A stretch of 64,000 bases of DNA from assembly GCA_002747255.1 (NCBI GenBank), contig PDUC01000052.1, forward strand, positions 1 to 64,000, written 5' to 3'. A program made the position numbers and the translations under genes. Position 1 is the stretch's first letter, and each line of letters starts with the position of its first letter. Positions 53,473-62,323 of the stretch are shown in pieces. Source of the stretch: Acidobacteriota bacterium. GTDB taxonomy: Bacteria; Acidobacteriota; Holophagae; Acanthopleuribacterales; Acanthopleuribacteraceae. The notes below the pieces were generated by a model. That model was not told where the DNA came from. It saw nothing but the letters and a program-made list of their open reading frames with translations, and made no database searches.

Positions 53473-54639
53473 GTGAAAAGAGTTTTAGTCGCCTTACCCG
53501 ATCAACATGTACACAGCGGTGTCCATGAACGGGTGCGGATCCTTGCGCCTCACCTGAAGGCGTTGGGTTATGAGACCATTGCTCTTTTTCCCGGCAAGAA
53601 AAATGCCGTTCTCCTTCGGAAATGGCCTTGCCCCGTGACATTCTACTTTGGACTCTACCGCCCAAGAAAAGCCTGCTGGCACAATCTCAAGTGGATTTTG
53701 GGCTTGCCATTTTCCGTTTTGTCCTGTTGGCGGGCCATTCGACAATTGGATGCTGATATCATCCACACCAACGGCCTTCTCAATATCGCACCCGCGATCG
53801 CAGCGCGCCTGGCTCGCAGGAAAGTGATTTGGCACTTGATAGGCGATCACTATCCCAAATGGACGGTGAAAGCAGTCATGCCCCTGGTAAAGCGGCTTTC
53901 GCATAAAATGGTCTTTGTAGCGGAACGCATGTTGAACTACTACTCAGCTAAAGGCTCAAACAAGGCTGTCTCCATCCTTGAACCCGTTTGTATGTACCAG
54001 GAAGAAGGGAACCAGGCTGCTTTGCGGAACAAACTCATGGAGATGACCGCGGGAGGCAGGCCGCCTTCATCCTGGTCAGGTGACATGGAGAGGCAAACCT
54101 GGATTGGAGCCATTGGCAACCTGGTGCCAGCTAAAGACTGGATCTCCTTTGTTGAAGCTGCCGAAAGACTCTGTTACAGATACAGCCATCTCCGGTTCGT
54201 CATTATGGGCGGTCGCTCAGCGACACAGCATGCCTACGCGGAAACGGTGTTGAAAAGAGTGGAGAAAAGTGACTATCGAGAGCGATTCTGGTTGACAGGC
54301 CATGTGCCTCACGCGGGCAGGTTTGCAGGCGTACTGGATGTTTTTATGCTGGCATCCGTTTGTGAAGGCACGCCGATTGCCATTGTGGAAGCCATGCTGG
54401 CCGGTGTGCCTGTTGTCGCCACAGATGCGGGCGGGGTTGCAGATATGTTGAGTGAGCGCAGAGGGTTGTGCTGTCCCGCAGCAAACCCCGAGGCACTCGC
54501 CAAAGCGGTTGAACGGGTTTTAGCTGAAAGAGAAGCGCATATCGACGCTCGTGAGGTTGCCGCCTGGGTAGAAAAACACCAGCCCGAGAAAATCGCCGCT
54601 GAATTCTGCCGCCTTTACCAGTCCCTGGGTCGGTGTTAA
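53473..54639 (+). CDS. Glycosyltransferase family 4
   Basis: The 388-residue GT-B enzyme starts at GTG, with GGGAACGG upstream. It shows the N-terminal HVHSGVHERVRILAPHLKALGYE and the C-terminal nucleotide-sugar site GNLVPAKDW at about 216. The EX7E-type signature SVCEGTPIAIVEAMLAGVPVVATDAGGVADML lies at about 296. It transfers a sugar to a glycan or lipid acceptor in the cytosol. It is cotranscribed with the pyruvyl transferase, so the two probably act on one surface polysaccharide. Confidence 0.87.
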   Translation: MKRVLVALPDQHVHSGVHERVRILAPHLKALGYETIALFPGKKNAVLLRKWPCPVTFYFGLYRPRKACWHNLKWILGLPFSVLSCWRAIRQLDADIIHTNGLLNIAPAIAARLARRKVIWHLIGDHYPKWTVKAVMPLVKRLSHKMVFVAERMLNYYSAKGSNKAVSILEPVCMYQEEGNQAALRNKLMEMTAGGRPPSSWSGDMERQTWIGAIGNLVPAKDWISFVEAAERLCYRYSHLRFVIMGGRSATQHAYAETVLKRVEKSDYRERFWLTGHVPHAGRFAGVLDVFMLASVCEGTPIAIVEAMLAGVPVVATDAGGVADMLSERRGLCCPAANPEALAKAVERVLAEREAHIDAREVAAWVEKHQPEKIAAEFCRLYQSLGRC

Positions 54640-54678
54640 GGGCCTGATCATTTTTGTCCGGGAACGGTCTTTTTCCGG

Positions 54679-55458
54679 TTAAGGTGAACGGCTTCCTGGT
54701 TTTTCCATCATGACATGAAAGTATCTCCCCAGCCAGAGGAACGGTTCCTTCTGCCTGAAAGCCCATTCCGCTTCAATGAGATCTTTGGGGACTTCCTCAT
54801 ATCGGTCACCGTTTTCCAGGTAATCCCAAAATACGCGGATGCCGGACCGGGAGAGAAGACAATGCCCTGATTCCACAAGAGCTTCAACCACCTCTTTGGG
54901 GTCGAGCGGGTTGGGAGGCGTTAATTTACTCTTTCGGGGCGGTGGAGTGGGGTTGTGAATGTTGAAATAATGCGTTTTGATCACTTTGTGAAACTGAAGA
55001 GCGTATTTGTTGTAGAACATCAGAGAGAGTTTTCCGCCAGGCTTGAGATAGGAGAGCAGGGTTGGCAGAGCGGCAAGGGGGTGGGCCAGCCATTCCAGTA
55101 CAGCGTGACAGAGAACCAGGTCGTACTTTTGAGGCAGGTGTCGATTCAGTTGCTGTAAAGGACCCGGGATGATCTTCATCCGCTCTGTGAGCTGATTGGC
55201 CTCAAAAAGAGCGCGACTCTTTTGCAGCATTTCCTCTGAGAGATCGTTCAGGACGAGTTGATGACCTTTTTGGGCTAGACGCAGCGCCATTCTACCCGTG
55301 CCGCACCCGCAATCGAGTATGGTCAGGGGGGTGTTGTGGTCGAGGTTAAGCTCGAGTTCTCTCCATACAAGCCATTCTCGCAGCCAGCCTTTCTTGTTGC
55401 CGTAAATGTTTTTATCAAAATGGTTGGCTAATCCGTCGAATCCAACATCTCTCTTCAT
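54679..55458 (-). CDS. cmoM: tRNA 5-carboxymethoxyuridine methyltransferase CmoM
   Basis: Starting at the ATG at 55458, the 259-residue protein matches CmoM (SmtA). The N-terminal FDGLANHFDKNIYGNKKGWLRE, the SAM loop LDCGCGTGRMA, LCHAVLEWLAHP, GGKLSLMFYNK and SGIRVFWDYL follow the E. coli order. CmoM methylates cmo5U34 to mcmo5U34, the step after CmoB (present at 3833). It converges on the glycosyltransferase gene. A TTG ten codons upstream is a less likely start. Confidence 0.88.
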   Translation of the reverse strand: MKRDVGFDGLANHFDKNIYGNKKGWLREWLVWRELELNLDHNTPLTILDCGCGTGRMALRLAQKGHQLVLNDLSEEMLQKSRALFEANQLTERMKIIPGPLQQLNRHLPQKYDLVLCHAVLEWLAHPLAALPTLLSYLKPGGKLSLMFYNKYALQFHKVIKTHYFNIHNPTPPPRKSKLTPPNPLDPKEVVEALVESGHCLLSRSGIRVFWDYLENGDRYEEVPKDLIEAEWAFRQKEPFLWLGRYFHVMMEKPGSRSP

Positions 55459-55799
55459 ATCGGTTTTTCCCACTTTACGACCAGTCAAACACCGTCATTG
55501 TTATCAAACAATGCGCGACTTTTCACTAACTTCCTGAATCGCGCTCTTTTTTCAGGAACCCGTCTGGGAAGAGCTTCTACACCTATTTGTGCTGGAAGAG
55601 AGAAATGGTTCAGTGGTGATACCCGGTTTTGGTCCTTATGAATTCAGTATGGAGCGTATTTTAAGTCTTTTGCTTTTCACCCTGTGTGAGTATACTCGTG
55701 TTCATCTCGAGGTCATCCGTGCTGCTCGAGACAAGTCAGGCAAAAGTGAAAGCGAAGAACCCCTTTCCATGCGGTGAACTGAAGCTCAAGGAGGGCGCC
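55459..55799. other. Divergent intergenic region cmoM/deoC
   Basis: About 340 bases with promoters for both genes expected. A 63-codon plus frame at 55589 has no ribosome site or similarity and I do not call it. AAGGAGG directly before 55800 is the deoC ribosome site. Confidence 0.45.
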
Positions 55800-56495
55800 A
55801 TGCCAACAAAAGAAACAATGACAGCTGAACAAATTGCAAAAAAAATGGATCACACCCTGTTGAAGCCGGAAGCGACCACTAAAGACATTGAGAAACTCTG
55901 TCACGAAGCCATCGAATACGGTTTCTTTTCCGTATGTGTGAATCCGACCTATGTCAAACAGGCTTTTGAGCTTCTCAAGGACAGTGAAGTCGCGGTTTGT
56001 TGTGTGGTTGGTTTTCCTTTGGGGGCATCGGTTCCTGAAGTCAAGGCTGTGGAAGCGAGACAGGCTATTTTAAACGGTGCCTCAGAAATTGATATGGTTG
56101 TCAATGTGGGAGCCCTCAAGAGTGACAATGAAGAGCTGGTTTACAGAGATGTTCGAACGGTAGTCGAAGCCTGCAGGAAGGGAAAAGCCCTTTTAAAGGT
56201 TATCCTGGAGACGTGTCTGTTGAACGAGGCAGAAATTGTGCGCCTCTGTGAAATATGCATGCGAGCCGGTGCAGATTTCGTGAAAACATCCACCGGCTTT
56301 GGTTCTGCCGGTGCGAAAGAGGAGCATGTGCGCCTGATGGCAAAGACAGTTGAAGAGCAAGAACTGGGTGTCAAGGCTTCGGGCGGTGTGCGGACTTATG
56401 ACGATGTCGTCAGGATGATTCAAGCCGGAGCCACGCGCATTGGGGCAAGCAGCGGCGTTCACATAGTTGAACAAGCGCGAAAAAGACAGGGTTAA
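55800..56495 (+). CDS. deoC: Deoxyribose-phosphate aldolase
   Basis: The ATG at 55800 follows AAGGAGG at ideal spacing; a 38-codon extension is not supported. The 231-residue class I aldolase starts with MDHTLLKPEATTKDI and has Asp98 in EIDMVVNVGALKS. The Schiff-base Lys162 is in DFVKTSTGFG and the second active Lys192 is in VKASGGVRT. It cleaves deoxyribose-5-phosphate to glyceraldehyde-3-phosphate and acetaldehyde in nucleoside salvage. The YkgJ-type gene starts four bases after the stop. Confidence 0.96.
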   Translation: MPTKETMTAEQIAKKMDHTLLKPEATTKDIEKLCHEAIEYGFFSVCVNPTYVKQAFELLKDSEVAVCCVVGFPLGASVPEVKAVEARQAILNGASEIDMVVNVGALKSDNEELVYRDVRTVVEACRKGKALLKVILETCLLNEAEIVRLCEICMRAGADFVKTSTGFGSAGAKEEHVRLMAKTVEEQELGVKASGGVRTYDDVVRMIQAGATRIGASSGVHIVEQARKRQG

Positions 56496-56499
56496 TGGA

Positions 56500-56898
56500 G
56501 TGGAAAGCGATTTTTCCTTCACCTTCGATGGCACGGCTTGTAAGAGCTGTGGGGGCTTGTGCTGTACAGGTGAATCGGGTAATGTCTATTTGACGCATAT
56601 CGAAGCAGAAGCGATTGCCCGGTTTTTGAAAATCAATAGGGTGGATTTCCTGAGAAAGTATACCCGCAGCAGTCATAACCGGCTTGCCCTGTTGGAGAAC
56701 GCAGTGGACGATGTGTATGAATGTGTTTTTTTCAATGCGAAGGCGAGTTGCTGTCAGATCTACGATGTTCGACCCAGACAGTGTGCGACCTTTCCATTTT
56801 GGCAAGTGTTTTTGAAAAGACCTGAGTGGGCTCTTAAGGAGTGTCCCGGGGTTCAAATGAAAGAAAAGGATTCTCTATGCAAAAGAACGAAAAAGTGA
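56500..56898 (+). CDS. YkgJ-family cysteine-cluster protein
   Basis: I chose the GTG at 56500, right after deoC; an in-frame TTG inside deoC is the alternative. The 132-residue protein has the CxxCxxxCC start (ACKSCGGLCC), a central VYECVFFNAKASCCQIYDVRPRQCATFPFW and a terminal KECPG. These Cys are the family pattern for a zinc or Fe-S cluster. The molecular role is unknown. It overlaps queF by 22 bases. Confidence 0.82.
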   Translation: MESDFSFTFDGTACKSCGGLCCTGESGNVYLTHIEAEAIARFLKINRVDFLRKYTRSSHNRLALLENAVDDVYECVFFNAKASCCQIYDVRPRQCATFPFWQVFLKRPEWALKECPGVQMKEKDSLCKRTKK

Positions 56899-57704
56899 AC
56901 CAACTAGATCAATTGAAGTTGAAGCTGGGTCGCAAAACAAGGGATCACAGCCTGGACGCGGTTCCCAGGAGTTTAAGCAGAGGCGGACGCACCCTCTTTC
57001 GGCATGGATTCGATTTGTGGAACGCGTGGGAAGCTGGCTATTTGGATCCCCTTGGGATACCCGTTTCCTTTATTTTGCAGGTGGCTTATCCCGCAACAAC
57101 TCCCGCTATTGTGGAATCGAAAAGCTTCAAACTCTATTTAAACCACCTTACCGAGCAGACTTTTGCATCCCAGGGCGATTTCATGGCACGGGTCAAAACA
57201 GACCTGGAGGCATGTGTCGGCGGTTCGGTCACCCTTTCCATCACCGCTTCGGGGTGTTTCCACTTGCCGGTTAGTTTGTCGGGAACCTGTCTGGAAGAGT
57301 ATGCGGGCAAGCAGGCCGACCCTGTAGACATTCCAGAGGAGCCAGAGGTCACTGAAATCGAATTGGGTCCCCATCAGAAGAAGCTATCCTGTTTTTCAAG
57401 GGTCTTTCGCTCTAATTGTCCGGTTACCGGACAGCCTGATTGGGGCAATGTCTGGATTGGTATGTCAGGAGGCAGGGAACCGGATTTAAGGGACCTCTTT
57501 TGCTACCTCGTGGCCTTCAGAAAGGTCCAGGAGTTCCACGAAACATGCTGCGAAAAGATTTTTTCCGACCTGTACCTGCACTGTGACCCCGACGACCTGA
57601 CCGTGGCCTGTTATTTCTCGAGGCGGGGAGGATGCGATATTAACCCCGTCAGATCCAGTTCACCGTTGGATATTCAGTGGGGTCAGAGGTTTTGGCGTCA
57701 ATAA
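56877..57704 (+). CDS. queF: NADPH-dependent 7-cyano-7-deazaguanine reductase, two-domain QueF
   Basis: The ATG at 56877 (AAGGA upstream) gives 275 residues, the size of the long two-T-fold QueF (282 in E. coli) rather than the 150-residue unimodular form. IVESKSFKLYLNH holds the substrate Glu80. The catalytic Cys181 lies in SNCPVTGQPDWG with Asp188, and ECCEKIF-like FHETCCEKIFSD follows. It reduces preQ0 to preQ1 for queuosine in tRNA. The start lies within the end of the YkgJ gene. No preQ1 riboswitch was found. Confidence 0.93.
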   Translation: MQKNEKVNQLDQLKLKLGRKTRDHSLDAVPRSLSRGGRTLFRHGFDLWNAWEAGYLDPLGIPVSFILQVAYPATTPAIVESKSFKLYLNHLTEQTFASQGDFMARVKTDLEACVGGSVTLSITASGCFHLPVSLSGTCLEEYAGKQADPVDIPEEPEVTEIELGPHQKKLSCFSRVFRSNCPVTGQPDWGNVWIGMSGGREPDLRDLFCYLVAFRKVQEFHETCCEKIFSDLYLHCDPDDLTVACYFSRRGGCDINPVRSSSPLDIQWGQRFWRQ

Positions 57705-57801
57705 ATGGCTTCTCAATCAAAACTCGTTGACAGGCTAAAAGGAATGATGTAGGCTACCAAGGCTTGTCGATCGTGTCAAAACACGAGGAGGATTATTAAA
57801 T

Positions 57802-57939
57802 ATGAGTAAAAGAACATTTCAACCGAATACTCGCAAAAGAGCGAAAAAGCACGGATTTCGCGCCCGTATGAAAACAGCTGGCGGCCGTGCTGTTATCAGA
57901 GCGAGAAGGGCTGCAGGTAGAAAACGCCTTGCAGGATAA
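57802..57939 (+). CDS. rpmH: 50S ribosomal protein L34
   Basis: The 45-residue basic protein reads [20 protein letters not shown], then [21 protein letters not shown], a standard L34. GAGGAGG is about nine bases before the ATG. It begins the conserved rpmH-rnpA-yidC-jag cluster. dnaA, often divergent next to it, is absent; queF lies upstream instead. Confidence 0.97.
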   Translation: MSKRTFQPNTRKRAKKHGFRARMKTAGGRAVIRARRAAGRKRLAG

Positions 57940-58339
57940 CCGGTTCACTAAGGCGAATCGGTTAAGGAAATCTGTCGAATTTGACAGAGTGTTTAAGAAC
58001 GGGACAAAGGTGGTAACACCTGTCCTCGTTTTTTTTTGGCTGCCCGTTAACTTGCAGGAAACCGGTTGTCGAGAACTGGCAGGAGCCTCTTTTGAAACAG
58101 CAGGAAATTTTTCAAGCCGACTGGGTTTGGTCGTCTCAAAAAAAGCGGGCAATGCCGTTGTCAGGAATCGCATTAAAAGAATGATCAGAGAGGCATTCAG
58201 GCTCTCAAAGCACCTGTTCCCGTTTCAATTTGACCTTGTTGTCATTCCAAGGTTTGGAGCCAAAGATGGGCAGCTCGAGGCATACATCAAGTCATTTCAA
58301 ACACTCGCAAAACGAATGAAAAGGCGAAAAAAAGGTTAA
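57929..58339 (+). CDS. rnpA: Ribonuclease P protein component
   Basis: I favour the TTG at 57929, which overlaps rpmH by 11 bases and gives [21 protein letters not shown], the usual RnpA start. A GTG at 57887 deeper in rpmH would add 14 residues. The RNR-like motif [19 protein letters not shown] is intact. The 136-residue product is longer than the usual 115-120 because about 20 residues ([18 protein letters not shown]) are inserted between two strands. It supports RNase P RNA in tRNA 5' processing. Confidence 0.9.
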   Translation: MQDNRFTKANRLRKSVEFDRVFKNGTKVVTPVLVFFWLPVNLQETGCRELAGASFETAGNFSSRLGLVVSKKAGNAVVRNRIKRMIREAFRLSKHLFPFQFDLVVIPRFGAKDGQLEAYIKSFQTLAKRMKRRKKG

Positions 58340-58342
58340 AAC

Positions 58343-60016
58343 ATGTCTTCAAAAAAACTCTTCATTGCAACTCTAATATTTATAGCATTTTTCTGGCTTC
58401 ATCAAACAGTAGGGTTGAAGCTTGGATTAATCAAGGAAGTTCCCATTGAACAGGAAGTCAGTGAACCACTCGAACCTGGAAAAGATGAACTCGCGGTTGC
58501 TGATCAGAAACCCTCAAAGGCGGGTCAGCTGGAAGCTGAAGAACAACCCGAACAAACAGATGCCTCTCTGGAAAACGCAAATCAGGACGAAGAGAAGGAA
58601 CCGCCCATCGAACCCGAGCAGATAACGCTTCGCAATGATTTTCTTGAAGTTGTGCTGGACAATAAAGGCGCCGTTATACGCTCTGCTGCCCTGTTGAACT
58701 TCTATGAAACGGTGAAACATCGGGATCGTGTCAGGTTGGTTACGTTTGGAGATTACGCTCCTGGTGAAGTTATCTACGCCAATCAGCTGCGAACGGGAAA
58801 CCACCTTTTCAAAATAGAAGAGCAAAGCAGTCGTTCTGTTGTGTTCAAAGCGGTATTGCAAGGTCAAACCATTGTGAAAACCTACACATTGACAGATCAG
58901 TACGCATTGGAACTGGACATAGACATTTCCGGCAGCGAGCAGGAAAAGTACAAAATGATTCTGGCTGAAGGGCTTGAGCCTCTGGGCGGTGATGATAGTC
59001 AGGAGCGAAGCATGTTTTCTGCTGGCTCTCCAGCACCCAAATTAATGGAAGTTGTTTGGTCTGAGAATGGCGATCATGAATCGGAGGCATCCAAAGATAT
59101 CGAGTCGCCTCAATTTGTGCCTCTCCTGGAACAAGAGGATATTTTGTTTTGGGCAGGAATTAAGGATACCTACTTCTGCAATGTCTTCCTTCCCGAAAAA
59201 CCCTTCAATCAACTCTATGTCAAGAGTCGTTTTATTCAAACAGCTGACGATAAAAAAACCGGTGTTCCCGTGGTCGCCGTGGAAGTTGGCGGTCAGGTTA
59301 AAGGCGTTTTCTATCTCGGTCCCCTCAATCAGGAGGAACTTGAACATGTCGATAAAAGCCTTCTCAACATGATCAATTACGGATGGACAGGCAGCCTTAC
59401 CAAGTGGCTGTTCATGGCACTCAAGGGCATTAACCAATACGTTCACAACTGGGGCTGGTCCATTGTCATTTTGACGATTTTTATTCGTCTGTTGCTCTTC
59501 CCTCTAACGGCACCCTCTATTAAGTCCGGCTATCGTATGAGGCAGCTGCAACCCAAAATAGAGGAGCTGAAAAAGAAATACTCCGGAAAGGACATGGAAA
59601 CCAAGCAGAAGTTGAGTCAGGAGACCTGGAAACTGTATAAAAAGGAGAAGGTCAACCCCTTTTCATCCTGTATCACCATCCTTCCTCAAATGCCCATTTT
59701 CTTCGCCTACTTTTCGCTGTTGCGGACTTCAATCAGCTTGCGGCAGTCAGAGTGGCTTGGCTGGATCAATGATCTTTCAGCGTCGGATCCCGTTTTTGTG
59801 CTCCCTGTTCTCTGGGGTGCCAGCATGTTCCTCAGTCAAAGCATGACTCCCATGCCCGGTGATGCCACTCAGCAGAAGATGATGAAGTTCATGCCTATCA
59901 TGATGACCCTTTTCTTCCTGTCCATGCCGTCCGGCCTGGTTCTTTACATGTTGACCAGTAACCTGTTCCAATTGGGACAGACCGTTCTATTTAAATGGAG
60001 ATATGAAAAAGCATGA
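58343..60016 (+). CDS. yidC: Membrane protein insertase YidC
   Basis: The 557-residue protein has an N-terminal helix (about 5-23), an acidic linker rich in Glu/Pro and a large periplasmic beta-domain (about 90-335). The YidC/Oxa1 core follows: GWSIVILTIFIRLLLFPLT with the groove Arg near residue 385, then PILPQMPIFFAYFSLLR-like CITILPQMPIFFAYF and the last helices to the end. It inserts membrane proteins with or without Sec. It follows rnpA by three bases, with no yidD gene between, and overlaps jag by four. Confidence 0.96.
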   Translation: MSSKKLFIATLIFIAFFWLHQTVGLKLGLIKEVPIEQEVSEPLEPGKDELAVADQKPSKAGQLEAEEQPEQTDASLENANQDEEKEPPIEPEQITLRNDFLEVVLDNKGAVIRSAALLNFYETVKHRDRVRLVTFGDYAPGEVIYANQLRTGNHLFKIEEQSSRSVVFKAVLQGQTIVKTYTLTDQYALELDIDISGSEQEKYKMILAEGLEPLGGDDSQERSMFSAGSPAPKLMEVVWSENGDHESEASKDIESPQFVPLLEQEDILFWAGIKDTYFCNVFLPEKPFNQLYVKSRFIQTADDKKTGVPVVAVEVGGQVKGVFYLGPLNQEELEHVDKSLLNMINYGWTGSLTKWLFMALKGINQYVHNWGWSIVILTIFIRLLLFPLTAPSIKSGYRMRQLQPKIEELKKKYSGKDMETKQKLSQETWKLYKKEKVNPFSSCITILPQMPIFFAYFSLLRTSISLRQSEWLGWINDLSASDPVFVLPVLWGASMFLSQSMTPMPGDATQQKMMKFMPIMMTLFFLSMPSGLVLYMLTSNLFQLGQTVLFKWRYEKA

Positions 60017-60648
60017 CACGTGAATTGAGTTTTACAGACCAGACTTTGTCTGAAATTACCCAGGAAATAAATTCTGAACTGGGAAACAAACCGTATAAAA
60101 TAATTCAAAAAGAAGGTGAAATTCAGGTCATTATTCCTGAGAATGAAGATCCTCTGGACCTGTTTACAGATGAAATCGATGCCCTGGATGACATGGTAGT
60201 CGATTATCTTGAAGCGCTTGGTATCGAGGGTGAAATCGGCTACGATATCCTCGGTCAAACGATCTGGATCAATATTGACAGTGAAGAAGCGGGATGTTTC
60301 CTGAAAAACCGAGGTGAATTGCTCAATGACCTGCAACATGTCCTGGAAGTTTATTTGAATCAAAAGTTTCCAGACGTTAAAGTTTATGTCAAGTGCGATG
60401 CCGACGCACAGAGACGAACGCATATTGATGATATGCTGGAACTGGCGCAGCAGAAGTCCAAGCAAGCCCTTGAAAAAGACAGGGAGATGAAACTGCCTCC
60501 AATGAACGCCTATGAGCGCAGGGTCATTCACCTTTCACTTCTTCCTGTCGAAGGTATCTCAACTCGTTCACACGGCATGGGAGCTCTCAAGCAGGTGGTC
60601 ATTACACCCATTAAAACAGAGGACCCCAAAGCGGAAGAGGAAAGCTGA
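60013..60648 (+). CDS. jag: Jag/KhpB RNA-binding protein (KH-R3H)
   Basis: The 211-residue protein has a Jag-N-like or degenerate start, a KH-type segment (IEGEIGYDILGQTIWINIDSEEAGCFLKNRGELLNDLQHVLEVYLNQ, with GxxG replaced by NRGE) and a clear R3H domain. The R3H part has MNAYERRVIHLSLLPVEGISTRSHG near 160-185, where R-x3-H is conserved. In firmicutes KhpB binds RNA and influences cell elongation. It overlaps yidC by four bases, so expression is coupled. Confidence 0.88.
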   Translation: MTRELSFTDQTLSEITQEINSELGNKPYKIIQKEGEIQVIIPENEDPLDLFTDEIDALDDMVVDYLEALGIEGEIGYDILGQTIWINIDSEEAGCFLKNRGELLNDLQHVLEVYLNQKFPDVKVYVKCDADAQRRTHIDDMLELAQQKSKQALEKDREMKLPPMNAYERRVIHLSLLPVEGISTRSHGMGALKQVVITPIKTEDPKAEEES

Positions 60649-60802
60649 AATCCCGGATATACTTTTTTATTTGTATAAATAGAACTGGTTTCAGCTTCCT
60701 GTTTGTGGTATTTATTGAAAGAATCTGCAAACGATACAGATTCGATGTTCACCCGTATTGAGCCGTGTTCAGGTTCGACGATTAAAATGTCACTATAATT
60801 AA

Positions 60803-62275
60803 ATGAATTCTATTACACAAACCTTTCAAGATATAGAAAAACAAATTGCAGCCAACAGGCCGTTAATACTCGTAAGAACAGGTGAAGAAGATCGTTTCCA
60901 CAGGTTTTTAAAAGAAAAAAATGTGCCGCTAATCATTTGGCAGGAAAACAGAGGTCTCTTACCCAGTCAGAGTCATGAAGAGAGTACGGAAGCTGAAGCC
61001 GCTTTAGATGAACTCTTGAAGATGGGTTTGGGAAATGAACCAAAGTATATTTGGTTTAAGGATTTACAGCCTCACTTTCGCCCTTCGGTAACAAGGCGTC
61101 TGAGAGATCTTTACTATTACTTGAAAGGCGGCAATGTAACCGTTTTTATAACTTCCCCTTCGGGAAGCGTACCCTATGAGTTGAGTCGTGAGATGACAGC
61201 CGTTTACCTGGATGTCCCGGATCAGAGAGAATTGAAGGAATTCATTGAAACCTGGGCTGAAGAGAATGACTATCAATTTGACGACGAGATGAACACCACG
61301 CTGGTCAGTGGAATTTTAAGGGGTCTGACTCTGTCTGAGGTCTGGCACTCTCTGTCGAGAATTAAAAACACAGCTGCCGATCGGGAAGCCGCCCTGGCTA
61401 TGTTGAAACAGGAAAAACAGGCACTCATCCAGGAACAGGGGACTTTGAGCTTCATTCCGGAAGTACCAAAAATCTCCGAGTTGGGTGGTCTTGAGAACTT
61501 GAAGAGCTGGTTGTTGGAGCGCGAAGAACTCTTGACAACCGACGATCCCGACCTGGTTGATATCACTCCCAAGGGAATTCTTCTCATGGGTGTATCGGGT
61601 TGCGGGAAATCACTCTGTATTAAAGCGGTTTCGTCTGCCTGGAATTTACCACTCTATCGACTTGAGATGATTAAAGTCTTTTCAGGTGCATCAGGTAATC
61701 CCGAACAGGCATTTGCGGATGCCTTGACACTGATGGAGAAAATGGCGCCCGCGTTGCTTTGGATTGATGAAATTGAAATGGGTTTGTCTGCGGAAGGCAG
61801 TTCTGTTTCCAATCCGGTCATGGCGCGCATTTTTGCCTACTTCCTGACCTGGATGCAGGAAAAGACACCGGGCCTCTTTGTCGCTGCAACAGCCAATCGA
61901 ATTGATCTGTTGCCAGCGGAAATGATACGAAAAGGAAGATTTGACCAGGTCTTCTTTGTGGATCTTCCACAAAAAGCCGAACGAGAAGAAATATTCAGAA
62001 TTCACTTGAAAAAAAGAGGATACGACCCCGAACCGTTTACACCTGAAGTCTTTTCAGATGCCATGGCCAGCTGGAATGGGGCTGAAATTGAACAATGTGT
62101 TGTTTCTGCCGTTACCAGAGCCAAAATGGAAAAAAGGGAAATGGAACTGCGCGACTTGTATGCCGCAAGAAAGGAAATCGTACCTCTTGCCACCACCATG
62201 GAAGCCCAAGTACGACATATTCGAAATTGGGCTTTTGAAAGAGCTGTAAGAGCTTCAACATTAAAAGACGAATAA
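60803..62275 (+). CDS. AAA ATPase, Ycf46-like
   Basis: The 490-residue protein has a non-AAA N-terminal domain of about 215 residues. An AAA module follows with Walker A GVSGCGKS at about 263, Walker B LLWIDEIEMG at about 320 and the sensor/arginine region ATANRIDLLPAEMIRKGRFDQVFF at about 365. The order and the FIPEVPKISELGGLENLKSWL linker match the Ycf46/CbbX-neighbouring AAA family found in cyanobacteria and others. The substrate is unknown. It has no clear ribosome site, and it sits between jag and the aminotransferase. Confidence 0.82.
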   Translation: MNSITQTFQDIEKQIAANRPLILVRTGEEDRFHRFLKEKNVPLIIWQENRGLLPSQSHEESTEAEAALDELLKMGLGNEPKYIWFKDLQPHFRPSVTRRLRDLYYYLKGGNVTVFITSPSGSVPYELSREMTAVYLDVPDQRELKEFIETWAEENDYQFDDEMNTTLVSGILRGLTLSEVWHSLSRIKNTAADREAALAMLKQEKQALIQEQGTLSFIPEVPKISELGGLENLKSWLLEREELLTTDDPDLVDITPKGILLMGVSGCGKSLCIKAVSSAWNLPLYRLEMIKVFSGASGNPEQAFADALTLMEKMAPALLWIDEIEMGLSAEGSSVSNPVMARIFAYFLTWMQEKTPGLFVAATANRIDLLPAEMIRKGRFDQVFFVDLPQKAEREEIFRIHLKKRGYDPEPFTPEVFSDAMASWNGAEIEQCVVSAVTRAKMEKREMELRDLYAARKEIVPLATTMEAQVRHIRNWAFERAVRASTLKDE

Positions 62276-62323
62276 TTCGGAAACAGACTTTTTAATGGTT
62301 TCCGAACCACTAAGGACACATAA

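Noticed and set aside
55589-55777. 62-codon plus frame before deoC
   Set aside because: No ribosome site, ends inside the deoC leader, composition not protein-like.
57705-57801. Replication origin or dnaA next to rpmH
   Set aside because: queF lies upstream of rpmH and no cluster of DnaA boxes is visible in the short gap.
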